From Sphingomonas sp. (lineage in GTDB: Bacteria > Pseudomonadota > Alphaproteobacteria > Sphingomonadales > Sphingomonadaceae), in NCBI GenBank assembly GCA_013001055.1, contig JABDNH010000014.1, positions 1 to 64,000 on the forward strand: a stretch of DNA of 64,000 bases. The letters run 5' to 3'. A program made the position numbers and the translations under genes. Shown one piece after another: positions 1 to 8,569 of this stretch. Position 1 is the first letter of the stretch, and each line of letters starts with the position of its first letter. The notes below the pieces were generated by a model that saw only the letters and a program-made list of their open reading frames with translations, made no database searches and was not told the origin of the DNA.

Positions 1-870
1 GCTCTGATTGCCTTTCCGCATCGCTAGCGCGGCTTGAGCCCGGTTCCATTTCTCAGCGGTGATCGCCTGAGGATAAAAGTTGCTAGCGAGTGTTTCACCT
101 TTGCTAGTCACGTATTCACCCAGCACAGCGCGTTTGGTGAGCAAGCGGTAGATATAGCTGTAAAACCATCCATTGTTTCCGCGCCGTTGCTCAGACGGCG
201 TCCAACTCTCGATCTTCCGCTCATGCAAAACAGTGACGATGCGGTGTATCCCCATACCATCGATGTAGAGGTCAAAAATAAGGTTGAGGACAGCAGTCCG
301 CTCTGCGTTGAGAACAAAACCTTCGTCAGTCCAATCCATCCATTTGGGCAAATTTGGCATAGGCCCTTTGTGGGTGCCCTCTGCGATTTTCTCGAACCGA
401 CTCTTCCACGATGCACTCGTACGCTTGCTCTTCTTTTCACTCTCCTCATAAGCCATCTGAGCTTTGATAATGACGGAAAACAATTCCATCAGGTCACCAT
501 CATTGCCTGACTGATATACGTAGCCATCCTGCCAGGTCGCTACATCGACACCCTGCTCGTTCAACGCCCAAATCAGCTTGGCTGACGCCTTCGCTCCCTG
601 TCGACTGAGCCGGTCCACATTCTCGACAAGCAACACTTTGCCATTGTGCAGACCGTTGCGAGCCTCCAGCTCAAATTCGTGCAAGGCGGAGCCTTCAAGC
701 CGATTGGCGCCGTGAAATGCGCTGCGCCCCTCATCGGTGATCACCCTTTCGACAGACCATCCTTGGTCTGATGCAAACTGGTGACCGTATTTCCGTTGCC
801 GTTCTAAAGAGTGGCCTTTGCTTTGCTCTGCGCTTGAAAAGCGAGCATAGATAATCACATTTTTTGGCAT
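1..870 (-). CDS. Large serine recombinase, 3' end beyond window
   Basis: Read on the minus strand from the ATG at 870, this frame stays open for 290 codons to the window edge, so the gene is cut off by the window and not by a stop. Residues 1-150 form a resolvase-type catalytic domain: YARFSS near the start gives catalytic Arg10 and Ser12, and VDRLSR (residues 85-90) is the conserved DRxxR block. Residues about 165-270 match the Recombinase domain of large serine integrases. The family inserts and excises phages, integrative elements and transposons at short att sites. The gene begins 57 bases from the broken comM, which suits an integrase next to its own attachment site. Codon use is less GC-rich than in the backbone genes. 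The zinc-ribbon/coiled-coil C-terminus would lie outside the window. The ribosome-binding site is weak. Confidence 0.9.
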   Translation of the reverse strand, partial: MPKNVIIYARFSSAEQSKGHSLERQRKYGHQFASDQGWSVERVITDEGRSAFHGANRLEGSALHEFELEARNGLHNGKVLLVENVDRLSRQGAKASAKLIWALNEQGVDVATWQDGYVYQSGNDGDLMELFSVIIKAQMAYEESEKKSKRTSASWKSRFEKIAEGTHKGPMPNLPKWMDWTDEGFVLNAERTAVLNLIFDLYIDGMGIHRIVTVLHERKIESWTPSEQRRGNNGWFYSYIYRLLTKRAVLGEYVTSKGETLASNFYPQAITAEKWNRAQAALAMRKGNQS

Positions 871-926
871 GACCGCGTCGTAGTTGGAGAAGTGTTGAGC
901 TTTTGTTTACGTGCGTTGCAAACTGT
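871..926. other. Junction of integrated element with comM (putative att site)
   Basis: Protein similarity to ComM starts abruptly at base 927. The preceding codons of that frame, back to a TTG at 903, read as unrelated sequence lying between the recombinase start and the ComM match. The crossover should therefore lie within or just after this interval. Its exact core cannot be fixed without the other end of the element or an uninterrupted comM for comparison. Confidence 0.55.
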
Positions 927-1427
927 GTCCAGCTGGTGGCGGCGATGAACCCGTGCCGGTGCGGGCATCTGGATGATCCGGCGCTGGCCTGCAGCCGCGC
1001 GCCGCGCTGTGCCGCAGATTACCAGGCCAAGATTTCGGGACCCCTGATCGACCGCATCGATTGTCACGTAGAGGTCGCCGCGGTCAGCGCTGCCGACCTC
1101 TCGCTTCCACCGCCCGCGGAGGGGTCAGCGGATGTGGCCAAAAGAGTGGCTGATGCGCGCGCAATCCAGCGCGAGCGCTATGCCGATCACGCCATCCGGA
1201 TCAACGCGGAGGCCTCGGGCAAGCTATTGGAGGCCGTTGCGACGCCTGATGAAGCAGGGGCGAAAATGCTTCGCGATGCGGCGGCCGCGATGCGCTTGTC
1301 GGCGCGCGGCTATCATCGAGTGCTTCGCGTGGCGCGGACGATCGCCGATCTTGCGGGCGCGGCGACCGTCGGCCGCATTCACGTGGCCGAAGCGCTGAGC
1401 TATCGCCACCAGCCGCCGCGTAACTGA
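927..1427 (+). pseudogene. comM: comM (YifB family Mg-chelatase-like ATPase), 3' fragment
   Basis: The 166 codons encode the C-terminal third of ComM/YifB. They include QLVAAMNPCRCGH around the sensor-1 region, the Cys-containing stretch DPALACSRAPRC, the SGPLIDRIDCHVEV block and a C-terminal helical domain ending in RHQPPRN. Full ComM is about 500 residues, with a LonC-like N-terminal domain and a Walker A ATPase site; all of that is missing here. ComM is a hexameric helicase that promotes branch migration during natural transformation. No start or ribosome-binding site fits an independent short gene, so this is read as a remnant cut by the element to its left. The 5' part may survive on the far side of the element, outside the window. 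Confidence 0.88.
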
Positions 1428-1473
1428 TTGCATCGGCGCGGCAGCTTCGCTAGGCAGCGCGATCGCTGGTTAA

Positions 1474-1558
1474 GCCTCTGTGGCGGAATTGGTAGACGCG
1501 ATCGACTCAAAATCGATTTCCTTACGGAGTGCCGGTTCGAGTCCGGCCAGAGGTACCA
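1474..1558 (+). tRNA. tRNA-Leu (anticodon CAA)
   Basis: An 85-base cloverleaf with acceptor stem GCCTCTG/CAGAGGT. The D-arm is GGCGGAATTGGTAGACGC. The anticodon stem ATCGA/TCGAT encloses the loop CTCAAAA, which gives anticodon CAA. There is a long variable arm, as expected for Leu, and the T-arm is GCCGGTTCGAGTCCGGC. The 3' ACCA is encoded. Confidence 0.95.
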
Positions 1559-1610
1559 GCAGCTACAATCGCACTTTCGCGCAGCAGCGCTTTGACCTAG
1601 CGTTAGGCGC

Positions 1611-2762
1611 ATGGAAGCGCCGCGAAGTCATCATGAAAACGATTCTCACACGCTGGAAGTCAAGCGTGTGCGGTTGCTGGCCGCGTTGGCGCTGTTCGCC
1701 GGGATCGGGCTGATCTTGGCCATTCCCTTTGCATTGCGGGCGGGCGCGGAATTTTTCCTTCCGGTGACGGGCGGTCTGGTGATCGCGATCGCGCTGGTGC
1801 CGATGCTGGAATGGCTGGAGAGGCACCGCTTCCCAAGCTGGCTGGCCGCGCTGACCTCGCTCTTCCTGTTCCTTGCCTTCGCGACGTTTGCCGTATTGGC
1901 GATCATGCTGCCGGCGATCGACTGGGTTCAATTGGTTCCCGAGCGGATCGAGCGGGTGCGCCTTACGGTTGCGCCATTAATCGAGCTATACACCGCGGGC
2001 GAGGCGTTCGTGGACCGGGTCGTTTCAGGACTTGATTTCGGGCTCGGCGGCAATGACACGACAGTCACTGTAGATACACCCAATTCGCTGGCCGAACTGA
2101 TTGCCACGCAGGCGCCGTTCGCGCTTATCCAGATGTTTTTTGCGGCGCTGCTGGTTTTCTTCTTCCTGTCCGGCTGGACCGCGATGCGCGAGCGCACGAT
2201 TACGCGGCGCGGAAGTTTCGAAGGCGCGCTGACGACTGCGCGTGTGATCGGGCAGGTCGTCGATTCGACATCGACCTATATCGGCACGATCACCGCGGTG
2301 AACCTGACGCTGGGCACGCTGACCGCAGTCATACTCTGGATGCTGGGCATGGACAGTCCGGTGATGTGGGGCGGCATCGTCGCGGTCCTGAATTTCGTGC
2401 CCTATCTGGGGCCGATCCTGTCCGCGATCCTGCTGGCGATCGGGGGGCTGATGAGCTTTGCCGATCCTTGGATGGCCTTCCTTCCGCCGCTCGTATTCAT
2501 CGTACTACACAATGTGGAAGCCAACTTTCTGACGCCCATGATCGTCGGCAAGCGTGTGCAGGTGTCGCCCTTGCTCATCCTCATCAGCCTTTCTTTCTGG
2601 GCCTGGATTTGGGGGACGGCGGGAGCGCTCCTCGCCATCCCGCTGCTGATCATCATCAAGACCGTCCTTGGTGCGGCGGGTACGCCCGATATTGCCGGGT
2701 TCCTCTTCGAACATGGCACGCTTACTCATGTCGGCGAAGACGAAGACGAAAAAGATGATTGA
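1611..2762 (+). CDS. AI-2E family transporter (PerM/YdiK type permease)
   Basis: A 383-residue inner-membrane protein with the family's layout: two N-terminal membrane helices (about residues 15-60), a third near 75-95, a soluble middle region, then a cluster of helices from about 170 to 350. The motif region GTITAVNLTLGTLTAVILW and the following NFVPYLGPILS are typical of the AI-2E transporter family (PF01594). Members move autoinducer-2 or act as antiporters of unknown substrate, so the substrate here is unassigned. The ATG at 1611 has only a weak ribosome-binding site, and the true start may be slightly downstream. The C-terminus is acidic (DEDEKDD). Confidence 0.85.
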   Translation: MEAPRSHHENDSHTLEVKRVRLLAALALFAGIGLILAIPFALRAGAEFFLPVTGGLVIAIALVPMLEWLERHRFPSWLAALTSLFLFLAFATFAVLAIMLPAIDWVQLVPERIERVRLTVAPLIELYTAGEAFVDRVVSGLDFGLGGNDTTVTVDTPNSLAELIATQAPFALIQMFFAALLVFFFLSGWTAMRERTITRRGSFEGALTTARVIGQVVDSTSTYIGTITAVNLTLGTLTAVILWMLGMDSPVMWGGIVAVLNFVPYLGPILSAILLAIGGLMSFADPWMAFLPPLVFIVLHNVEANFLTPMIVGKRVQVSPLLILISLSFWAWIWGTAGALLAIPLLIIIKTVLGAAGTPDIAGFLFEHGTLTHVGEDEDEKDD

Positions 2763-2822
2763 AGAGCGTTCTAGTTGTTGACAGGCGCGGGGGGCTCTTC
2801 TAGTTGCCCGCCACACACTTTA

Positions 2823-2899
<77 letters not shown>

Positions 2900-2986
2900 T
2901 TTCCTGACATCGTTGGTCGAAGCAAAGTGGCGCGTTTTCGTACGCGCCGCTACGCTGGGTCGTCCTTTTTCTCCAAGGAGAGCCCG

Positions 2987-3976
2987 ATGCGCCTTTCGTT
3001 GTTCCTGGCACTGATTTGCCCGTTCGCGGCGCCTGCCGCCGCCGATACGCTCATCGTCGGCAACAAGGCGGAGCACACGGTGAGCTTTGTCGACCTGAAG
3101 ACAGGCACAGAGGTGCGCCGTGTCGAGACCGGTCGCGCGCCGCACGAAATCGCTGTGTCGCCCGATGGCAAGACGGCTGTGGTCGTAAGCTATGCCGAGG
3201 CCGGTTATATCGGCAACACGCTACATCTTTTCGACGTCGAGACCGGTGAAAAGACGGGCACGATCGACCTTGGCGAGCACCAGGCACCGCATGGCCTCAA
3301 GTGGATCGGCGACAGCGATCTGGTCATCGTGACGACCGAGCGCAGCCAAGACGTCGCCATCGTCGACATCAAGGAGCGCGCGGTCGTCGCCAGCCTCAAG
3401 ACAGAAATGGAAGGCAGTCACATGGTCGCGCTCTCGCCCGACGAGAGCCGCGCCTACGTGGCGAATATCGGCTCGGGTAATATGTCAGTGTTCGATCTAC
3501 CGGACGGGGAGAAAGTCGCGGACGTGGCGGTAGGCGCGCAAGCGGAAGCCGTGACGGTGAGCCCCGATGGTCGCGAAGTCTGGGTGGGTTCGAATGGTGA
3601 GCGGAAAGTGGTGCGCTTTGACGCGGCGAGCCTGGAAAAGCTTGGCGAGTTCGACGTTGCCGGCGTACCTATTCGGGTCGAGTTCAGTCCATCAGGGGAC
3701 CGGGTCGCAGTCAGCCACTTCGATCGCGCCGAAGTGATCATCATCGATGCGGCGAGCCAGAAGACGGTCGCAAGCGTCGATCTTGGCAAAGCTGATCTTG
3801 CCATCCTCGTGACGATGCTCTGGTCCAGAGATGGATCGAAGTTGTGGGTCGCGGCGACGGGTAGCCAGGCGATTGCCGAAATCGAAGCTTCAGACTGGAC
3901 GATCAAGCGGATTTTCGACGTTGGAGTCGGGTCGGACGGGCTCGGCTTTTCGCCCATCGACACTGCCGCCCGATAA
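2987..3976 (+). CDS. Secreted YncE/YVTN-type beta-propeller protein
   Basis: The chosen start at 2987 has a good AAGGAG six bases upstream and opens a clear signal peptide (MRLSLFLALICPFAAPAAA). An upstream in-frame ATG at 2927 would bury that signal. The 330-residue product consists of repeated 40-45-residue blades with the recurring element SPDG or SPSG followed by a short strand (for example VSPDGKTAVV, VSPDGREVWV, FSPSGDRVAV). This is the pattern of seven-bladed YVTN/YncE propellers. Such proteins are periplasmic and often bind DNA, metals or partner proteins; no catalytic site is recognisable, so no specific function is assigned. It follows tRNA-Asp and appears to be a single gene. Confidence 0.8.
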   Translation: MRLSLFLALICPFAAPAAADTLIVGNKAEHTVSFVDLKTGTEVRRVETGRAPHEIAVSPDGKTAVVVSYAEAGYIGNTLHLFDVETGEKTGTIDLGEHQAPHGLKWIGDSDLVIVTTERSQDVAIVDIKERAVVASLKTEMEGSHMVALSPDESRAYVANIGSGNMSVFDLPDGEKVADVAVGAQAEAVTVSPDGREVWVGSNGERKVVRFDAASLEKLGEFDVAGVPIRVEFSPSGDRVAVSHFDRAEVIIIDAASQKTVASVDLGKADLAILVTMLWSRDGSKLWVAATGSQAIAEIEASDWTIKRIFDVGVGSDGLGFSPIDTAAR

Positions 3977-3994
3977 CCTCGCTTGCGCCGATTG

Positions 3995-4204
3995 TCAGGC
4001 GTTGCGTCCTGTTTCCATCCAACGCAGCAGCGGCTTCAGGGGAATGATCCAGGCGAGCCCCGCGACGAGGAAGAAGATCATCTGGACGATGAACGGCCAG
4101 CGCGCCATGTCGCCGACAAGCTCGAGGATCGCCCAGACATAGAATGTCAGCCACGCGAGTATGGCGAACGTGCCCAGCAGGGTGCGTGATTTGGGCTCGT
4201 GCAC
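3995..4204 (-). CDS. DUF2842 family small membrane protein
   Basis: A 69-residue protein starting at GTG 4204, just four bases beyond the fau stop codon, so it is probably co-transcribed with fau. An upstream ATG at 4282 in the same frame lies well inside fau and gives an unlikely N-terminus. Two hydrophobic helices (about residues 9-30 and 36-55) separated by GDMARWPF, then IPLKPLLRWME, match the DUF2842 family found in alphaproteobacteria. Function is unknown. Confidence 0.75.
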   Translation of the reverse strand: MHEPKSRTLLGTFAILAWLTFYVWAILELVGDMARWPFIVQMIFFLVAGLAWIIPLKPLLRWMETGRNA

Positions 4205-4208
4205 CGCT

Positions 4209-4796
4209 TTAGAATTCTTCCACGCCGCGCGGCGAGATGAAGAGGTCGATGGGAACGTCCCAGCTGTCGGCCTTGCAGCCAAGTTCGAGGCGCTGCGATT
4301 GCCAGCCGAGGCCTATCAGGGTGACTCCGTCTGACTTCAGTCCTTCGAGCGCACGATCGTAATGGCCCTTGCCCTGGCCGATGCGCATCCCACCATCCAG
4401 GCAGGCGATTAACGGAAGCAGGACGACGTCCGGGGTCACGACGGGCGAATCGGGCGCGGGTTGCATGATCTGGTAGGGCCCCGGCATGATGGGATCACCG
4501 GCGCAGAAGGTGAATTTCTGATCGCCCTCACTGAATGTCGGATAGGCAATGGTTTTCCCTTGGCGGACAGCCTTTTGGACGATTGCGTCGGGCGATATCT
4601 CGCTGCCGATGGGAATGTAAGCGCCAATCGTTTTGGCATCGGCGAGGTAGGGCGCGACGTTTTCGGCGAGCTGTTCTTCCAGCGCGCGACGGGCGTCGCC
4701 TTCCAACTGACTGACGAAATGCGTGCGCGACTTGCGCGCTTTCTTGCGGATATCGTGCTTCTTGTCGGATTTGGTGGGGGGTGACGGGACCGCCAT
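4209..4796 (-). CDS. fau: 5-formyltetrahydrofolate cyclo-ligase
   Basis: A 195-residue protein of the 5-FCL family, which converts 5-formyl-THF to 5,10-methenyl-THF using ATP and so returns stored folate to one-carbon metabolism. Visible family features are the basic N-terminal helix with KKHDIRKKARKSR, the central GAYIPIGSEISPD, and the phosphate-binding RIGQGKGHYDRAL near the C-terminus. The gene sits just downstream of zapA and the probable 6S RNA on the same strand, the arrangement known from E. coli (zapA-ssrS-fau) and many other proteobacteria. That context supports both calls. Confidence 0.93.
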   Translation of the reverse strand: MAVPSPPTKSDKKHDIRKKARKSRTHFVSQLEGDARRALEEQLAENVAPYLADAKTIGAYIPIGSEISPDAIVQKAVRQGKTIAYPTFSEGDQKFTFCAGDPIMPGPYQIMQPAPDSPVVTPDVVLLPLIACLDGGMRIGQGKGHYDRALEGLKSDGVTLIGLGWQSQRLELGCKADSWDVPIDLFISPRGVEEF

Positions 4797-4804
4797 AGGT
4801 CGTT

Positions 4805-4935
4805 TGCCTCTGTATCCTCTGACGCCAGACGTCAGGTGGGTGCCATATATGCCAGACCAGGGTCCGGCTAGGGACAGCTCCCTAGGATGAAATTAGCCTC
4901 AGGGATAGTCGAACGCTCGTGCCAGGCAGTGCCCG
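4805..4935 (-). ncRNA. ssrS: 6S RNA (SsrS), approximate ends
   Basis: The gap between zapA and fau is gene-free and holds complementary blocks expected of 6S RNA. On the minus strand ATCCCTGAGGC is followed by TCCTAGGGAGCTGTCCCTA, CCGGACCCTGGTCTGG and then GGCACCCACCT, which recalls alphaproteobacterial 6S sequences as I remember them. 6S RNA mimics an open promoter and sequesters the main sigma factor-RNA polymerase in stationary phase. The position between zapA and fau is the classical one. The ends are estimated and I did not fold the molecule fully. A TTGACG element at 4934-4939 could be its -35, but no clear -10 follows. Confidence 0.68.
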
Positions 4936-4948
4936 TCAAGTATTGCAT

Positions 4949-5263
4949 TTAGGGATTGTCCGCTTCGGCCTCAAGGGAGTCCGCCATGGATTCGAGCCAT
5001 GTGGCAAGTCCTTCGGCGCGGCCAAGCACCGTTTCGTCCACCGCCTTGGGTGGCGAGCCGTCATGTTGTTCGTTCAATTGGTCGGCCAACAACAGCGACG
5101 CGTAGAAGAACTGGCGCGATTCCGAGAGGCTTCCGAGCCCGGCAATTGCTTCGCGTGACTTTTCGTCGACCAGCGCTGCGGCTTTTTGGAGACTCGCTTC
5201 CTCGCCATCACGGCAGCGCACCTCGTAAGGGCGTCCGCAAATGGTCAGCGTGATCGTGCTCAT
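4949..5263 (-). CDS. zapA: Cell division protein ZapA
   Basis: A 104-residue protein with the ZapA layout: an N-terminal beta region (STITLTICGRPYEVRC) followed by a long coiled-coil helix that includes LQKAAALVDEKSREA and FFYASLLLADQLNE. ZapA binds FtsZ and bundles protofilaments at the division ring. Its start overlaps the end of the small upstream gene by four bases (ATGA), so the two are probably translated together. The length matches the family (about 100-110 residues). Confidence 0.92.
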   Translation of the reverse strand: MSTITLTICGRPYEVRCRDGEEASLQKAAALVDEKSREAIAGLGSLSESRQFFYASLLLADQLNEQHDGSPPKAVDETVLGRAEGLATWLESMADSLEAEADNP

Positions 5264-5472
5264 GCGCTTTTCTCCGCATCGGCCATAAGCCGATCGAGTT
5301 CGACAATAACCTGCGTGACTTCTTCGCGGAGCTTCAATTCGCGTTCGCTCCGGCTGGCCGGCGCGATGGTGATGCTGGGCTTACCTGTCTTTTTCTTGGC
5401 CATCGCCGCCTCGATCCGCGACAAAGCGCGTTCGGCGCGATCAAGATAGTCGTGAAGCGTTTCTTGAGACAT
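5260..5472 (-). CDS. Small coiled-coil protein upstream of zapA
   Basis: A 70-residue protein predicted to be two charged helices (residues 1-25 and 42-70) around a basic linker (AKKKTGKPSITIAP). It has no signal peptide or membrane segment. It overlaps zapA by four bases, and small helical proteins are common at this spot in sphingomonads. A role linked to ZapA or division is suggested only by position. I do not recognise a named family. Confidence 0.7.
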   Translation of the reverse strand: MSQETLHDYLDRAERALSRIEAAMAKKKTGKPSITIAPASRSERELKLREEVTQVIVELDRLMADAEKSA

Positions 5473-5519
5473 GATCTCAACTGTTTAGACGGTTTAACCC
5501 ATGTTGCAAGTCACCCTGC

Positions 5520-5548
5520 TTGACGCTGTGCGCGTGGGTGGCGATAGG
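5520..5548 (+). promoter_or_regulatory. Putative sigma-70 promoter of tkt
   Basis: TTGACG (5520-5525), a 17-base spacer and GATAGG (5543-5548) lie about 60 bases before the tkt start, in the divergent gap between the zapA operon and tkt. The -35 is good and the -10 is weak. Confidence 0.4.
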
Positions 5549-5606
5549 CAGTAGCCGACGCGCCCGACCGATTCTCCTTGCAACAGCGGCGCCAACGGGG
5601 ATTTGC

Positions 5607-7568
5607 ATGACTACAAGACGCCGTCTTGCCAACGCCATCCGGGCCCTTTCCATGGACGCCGTGCAGGAGGCCAATTCCGGGCATCCCGGTATGCCGATGG
5701 GAATGGCCGATGCTGCCACGGCGCTCTTCGTCAATCACTTGAAGCATGACCCCAGCGATCCCCATTGGCCCGATCGTGATCGCTTCGTGTTGTCGGCGGG
5801 GCACGGTTCGATGCTAATCTATTCGCTCCTCTATCTCACCGGCTATCAGCGCCCGACGATCGAGGACATCAAGAATTTCCGCCAGCTGAACAGTCCGTGT
5901 GCGGGTCACCCCGAGAATTTCGAGCTTGCCGGGATTGAAACGACGACCGGTCCGCTGGGGCAGGGGCTTGCGAGCGCCGTGGGCATGGCAATTGCCGAGC
6001 GGCACCTCAATGCGATCTACGGTTCAGATCTGGTCGACCATCATACCTATGTGATCGCCGGTGACGGCTGCCTGATGGAAGGCATCAACCACGAGGCCGC
6101 GGGACTGGCGGGGCATCTCCAGCTCGGACGCTTGATCGTGCTGTGGGACGATAACGAGATCACCATCGACGGCGATACCGATCTGTCACGCTCCGAAGAC
6201 ATTCTCGGCCGCTATCGCGCGATGAACTGGGATGTCGTGGAATGCGACGGCATGAAGGCAATCAGCGTCGACAAGGCCATCGAGGAAGCCAAGAGTTCGC
6301 ACCGCCCCTCGCTGATTCGCTGCAAGACGATCATCGGATACGGCGCTCCCAACAAGCAGGGCACAGCAGCGACGCATGGCGCGCCCCTGGGACCCGAGGA
6401 GATCGCGGCGGCGCGCGAGGAACTGGGCTGGGACGCCCCGCCCTTCGAAGTGCCCGAAGACGTGCTCGCGGCATGGCGCGATGCCGGAAAGCAGTACGCG
6501 GAAGAGCGCACGGCATGGGAAGAACGTCTTAAAAGTCACGATAAGGGCGCGGACTTCAGGGATCGCCTCGATGGAATTTATGACCGTCGCTGGCAGGGCG
6601 ACCTGATCGACAAGCTGGTCGCTGACGCGCCCAAGATGGCGACCCGCAAGGCAAGCCAGGTCGTGCTCGACGCGATCAACGAGGCCGTCGAAGCCACGAT
6701 CGGCGGTAGCGCCGACCTGACCGGATCGAACAACACCAAGGCAGGCGGGATCGAGCCGCTGACCGCGCAGAACTATGGCGGTCGCTATATCTATTACGGC
6801 ATCCGTGAATTCGGCATGGCCGCGGCGATGAACGGCATGGCGCTCCATGGCGGCGTGCTGCCCTATGGCGGGACATTCCTTGTTTTCGCCGATTATTCGC
6901 GCGCCGCGATCCGTCTTGGCGCGCTGCAAGGGGCCAAGGTGATCCATGTCATGACCCACGATTCGATCGGGCTTGGCGAGGACGGACCGACGCACCAACC
7001 GATCGAGCATCTGCAAAGCCTTCGCGCGATGCCGGGGCTCGTCGTCTATCGACCCGCCGACGCGGTAGAGACCGCCGAGTGCTGGGCCGACGCGCTTACG
7101 CAGGACGGGCCCAGTCTGATTGCTTTATCGCGGCAGGGTTTGCCCGCACTGCGGACCGAAAAGGCCGAGAACAATCTGTCGGCCAAGGGTGCCTATCGCC
7201 TCAAGTCGGCAGAGCGCGACCGCGAAGTCGTGCTGATTGCGACCGGCTCCGAAGTCAGTCTCGCAATGGATGTGGCCGCTTCGCTCGAAAAGGCCGGGGT
7301 TGGTGCTGACGTCGTTTCGATGCCCAGTTGGGAGAAATTTGGCGATCAGAGCGGCGACTATCGCGCCGAGATACTGCCCGATGACGTGCTCAAGGTCTCG
7401 ATCGAGGCAGGAGCAACGTTCGGTTGGTGCGAAATGACGGGATCTGACGGCCTCAACATCGGGATCGACCGCTTTGGCGCATCTGCGCCCGCGCCCGACC
7501 TGTTCAAGAAATTCGGCTTCACCGTGGAAGCCATCACGCCCAAAATCATGGAGAAACTTGGCAAATGA
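5607..7568 (+). CDS. tkt: Transketolase
   Basis: A 653-residue thiamine-diphosphate enzyme that transfers two-carbon units between ketoses and aldoses in the pentose phosphate pathway. The start at ATG 5607 gives the usual N-terminus (RLANAIRALSMDAVQEANSG followed by HPGMPMG). An upstream in-frame start near 5520 would add an unrelated 29 residues and overlap the promoter. The ThDP-binding region GDGCLMEGI is at about residues 154-162 and the pyrimidine-domain EFGMAAAMNG lies near residue 410. Full length for the family. It overlaps gap by four bases, making a tkt-gap-pgk operon. Confidence 0.96.
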   Translation: MTTRRRLANAIRALSMDAVQEANSGHPGMPMGMADAATALFVNHLKHDPSDPHWPDRDRFVLSAGHGSMLIYSLLYLTGYQRPTIEDIKNFRQLNSPCAGHPENFELAGIETTTGPLGQGLASAVGMAIAERHLNAIYGSDLVDHHTYVIAGDGCLMEGINHEAAGLAGHLQLGRLIVLWDDNEITIDGDTDLSRSEDILGRYRAMNWDVVECDGMKAISVDKAIEEAKSSHRPSLIRCKTIIGYGAPNKQGTAATHGAPLGPEEIAAAREELGWDAPPFEVPEDVLAAWRDAGKQYAEERTAWEERLKSHDKGADFRDRLDGIYDRRWQGDLIDKLVADAPKMATRKASQVVLDAINEAVEATIGGSADLTGSNNTKAGGIEPLTAQNYGGRYIYYGIREFGMAAAMNGMALHGGVLPYGGTFLVFADYSRAAIRLGALQGAKVIHVMTHDSIGLGEDGPTHQPIEHLQSLRAMPGLVVYRPADAVETAECWADALTQDGPSLIALSRQGLPALRTEKAENNLSAKGAYRLKSAERDREVVLIATGSEVSLAMDVAASLEKAGVGADVVSMPSWEKFGDQSGDYRAEILPDDVLKVSIEAGATFGWCEMTGSDGLNIGIDRFGASAPAPDLFKKFGFTVEAITPKIMEKLGK

Positions 7569-8569
7569 CCAACGTCGCCATCAACGGATTTGGCCGTATC
7601 GGCCGCCTCGTCGCCCGCGCCCTCTTGGAGCGCGACGATCATGACTTCAACCTGGTGGCGATCAACGATCTTGCCGATGCACAATCGAATGCTTTGCTGT
7701 TTCAATACGACAGCACGCATGGCCGCTTCCCCGGCAGCGTTAGCGTCGATGGCGATACGATCACGGTGAATGGCAAGGCCATCACGGTCACCAAGGAACG
7801 CGATCCGGGCAAGCTGCCGCACGGCGAGATGGGCGTGGATATCGTGCTCGAATGCACCGGCTTCTTCCAATCCGATGAAGCCAGCCGTCCCCATCTCGAG
7901 GCGGGCGCCAAGCGCGTGCTGATCTCCGCGCCGGCCAAGGGTGTGTCGAAAACGATCGTGTATGGCGTGAACCATGATACGCTTACCGCGGACGACGAAG
8001 TCGTGTCGAATGCGAGCTGCACGACCAACTGCCTCGCGCCGGTGGCCAAGGTGCTGAACGATGCAGTCGGCATCGAGCGCGGCTTCATGACAACAGTGCA
8101 CAGCTATACCAATGACCAGCGCATGCTCGACCAGATGCACGGCGATATGCGTCGTGCGCGCGGCGGCGCGCAGAACATGATCCCGACGACGACAGGCGCG
8201 GCCCGTGCGGTCGGTCTTGTCCTGCCTGAACTCAATGGCAAGCTCGATGGTTCGTCGGTCCGCGTGCCGACGCCCAATGTCAGCCTTATCGACCTCGTCT
8301 TCACGCCGGTTCGCGATACGTCGAAAGACGAACTGAACGACGCGCTCAAGGCAGCATCGCAAGGTCCGATGAACGGCGTTCTCGACTATACCGACCAGCC
8401 GCTGGTCAGTAGCGATTTCAATCATCATCCGGCGTCTTCGACGGTCGATAGCCTCGAGACAGCGGTGATGGATGGCAAGCTCGCGCGGATCGTCAGCTGG
8501 TACGACAATGAATGGGGCTTTTCGAACCGCATGATCGACACCGCCGGGGTGATGGCGAAGCTGATCTGA
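7565..8569 (+). CDS. gap: Glyceraldehyde-3-phosphate dehydrogenase, type I
   Basis: A 334-residue NAD(P)-dependent enzyme oxidising glyceraldehyde-3-phosphate to 1,3-bisphosphoglycerate. The Rossmann start [15 protein letters not shown], the catalytic-Cys motif [13 protein letters not shown] (about residues 149-161) and the C-terminal [13 protein letters not shown] are all present. It starts inside the tkt stop (ATGA) and its own stop overlaps the pgk start (TGATG), so the three genes are almost certainly translated from one message. Confidence 0.97.
   Translation: MTNVAINGFGRIGRLVARALLERDDHDFNLVAINDLADAQSNALLFQYDSTHGRFPGSVSVDGDTITVNGKAITVTKERDPGKLPHGEMGVDIVLECTGFFQSDEASRPHLEAGAKRVLISAPAKGVSKTIVYGVNHDTLTADDEVVSNASCTTNCLAPVAKVLNDAVGIERGFMTTVHSYTNDQRMLDQMHGDMRRARGGAQNMIPTTTGAARAVGLVLPELNGKLDGSSVRVPTPNVSLIDLVFTPVRDTSKDELNDALKAASQGPMNGVLDYTDQPLVSSDFNHHPASSTVDSLETAVMDGKLARIVSWYDNEWGFSNRMIDTAGVMAKLI

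Noticed and set aside
34-510. A 158-codon frame on the plus strand
   Set aside because: It lies opposite the recombinase gene, whose minus-strand frame has clear catalytic motifs; the plus-strand product has no recognisable features.
903-926. Start of a short ComM-like gene at TTG 903
   Set aside because: The first eight codons are unlike ComM and lie at the element junction; no ribosome-binding site supports translation.
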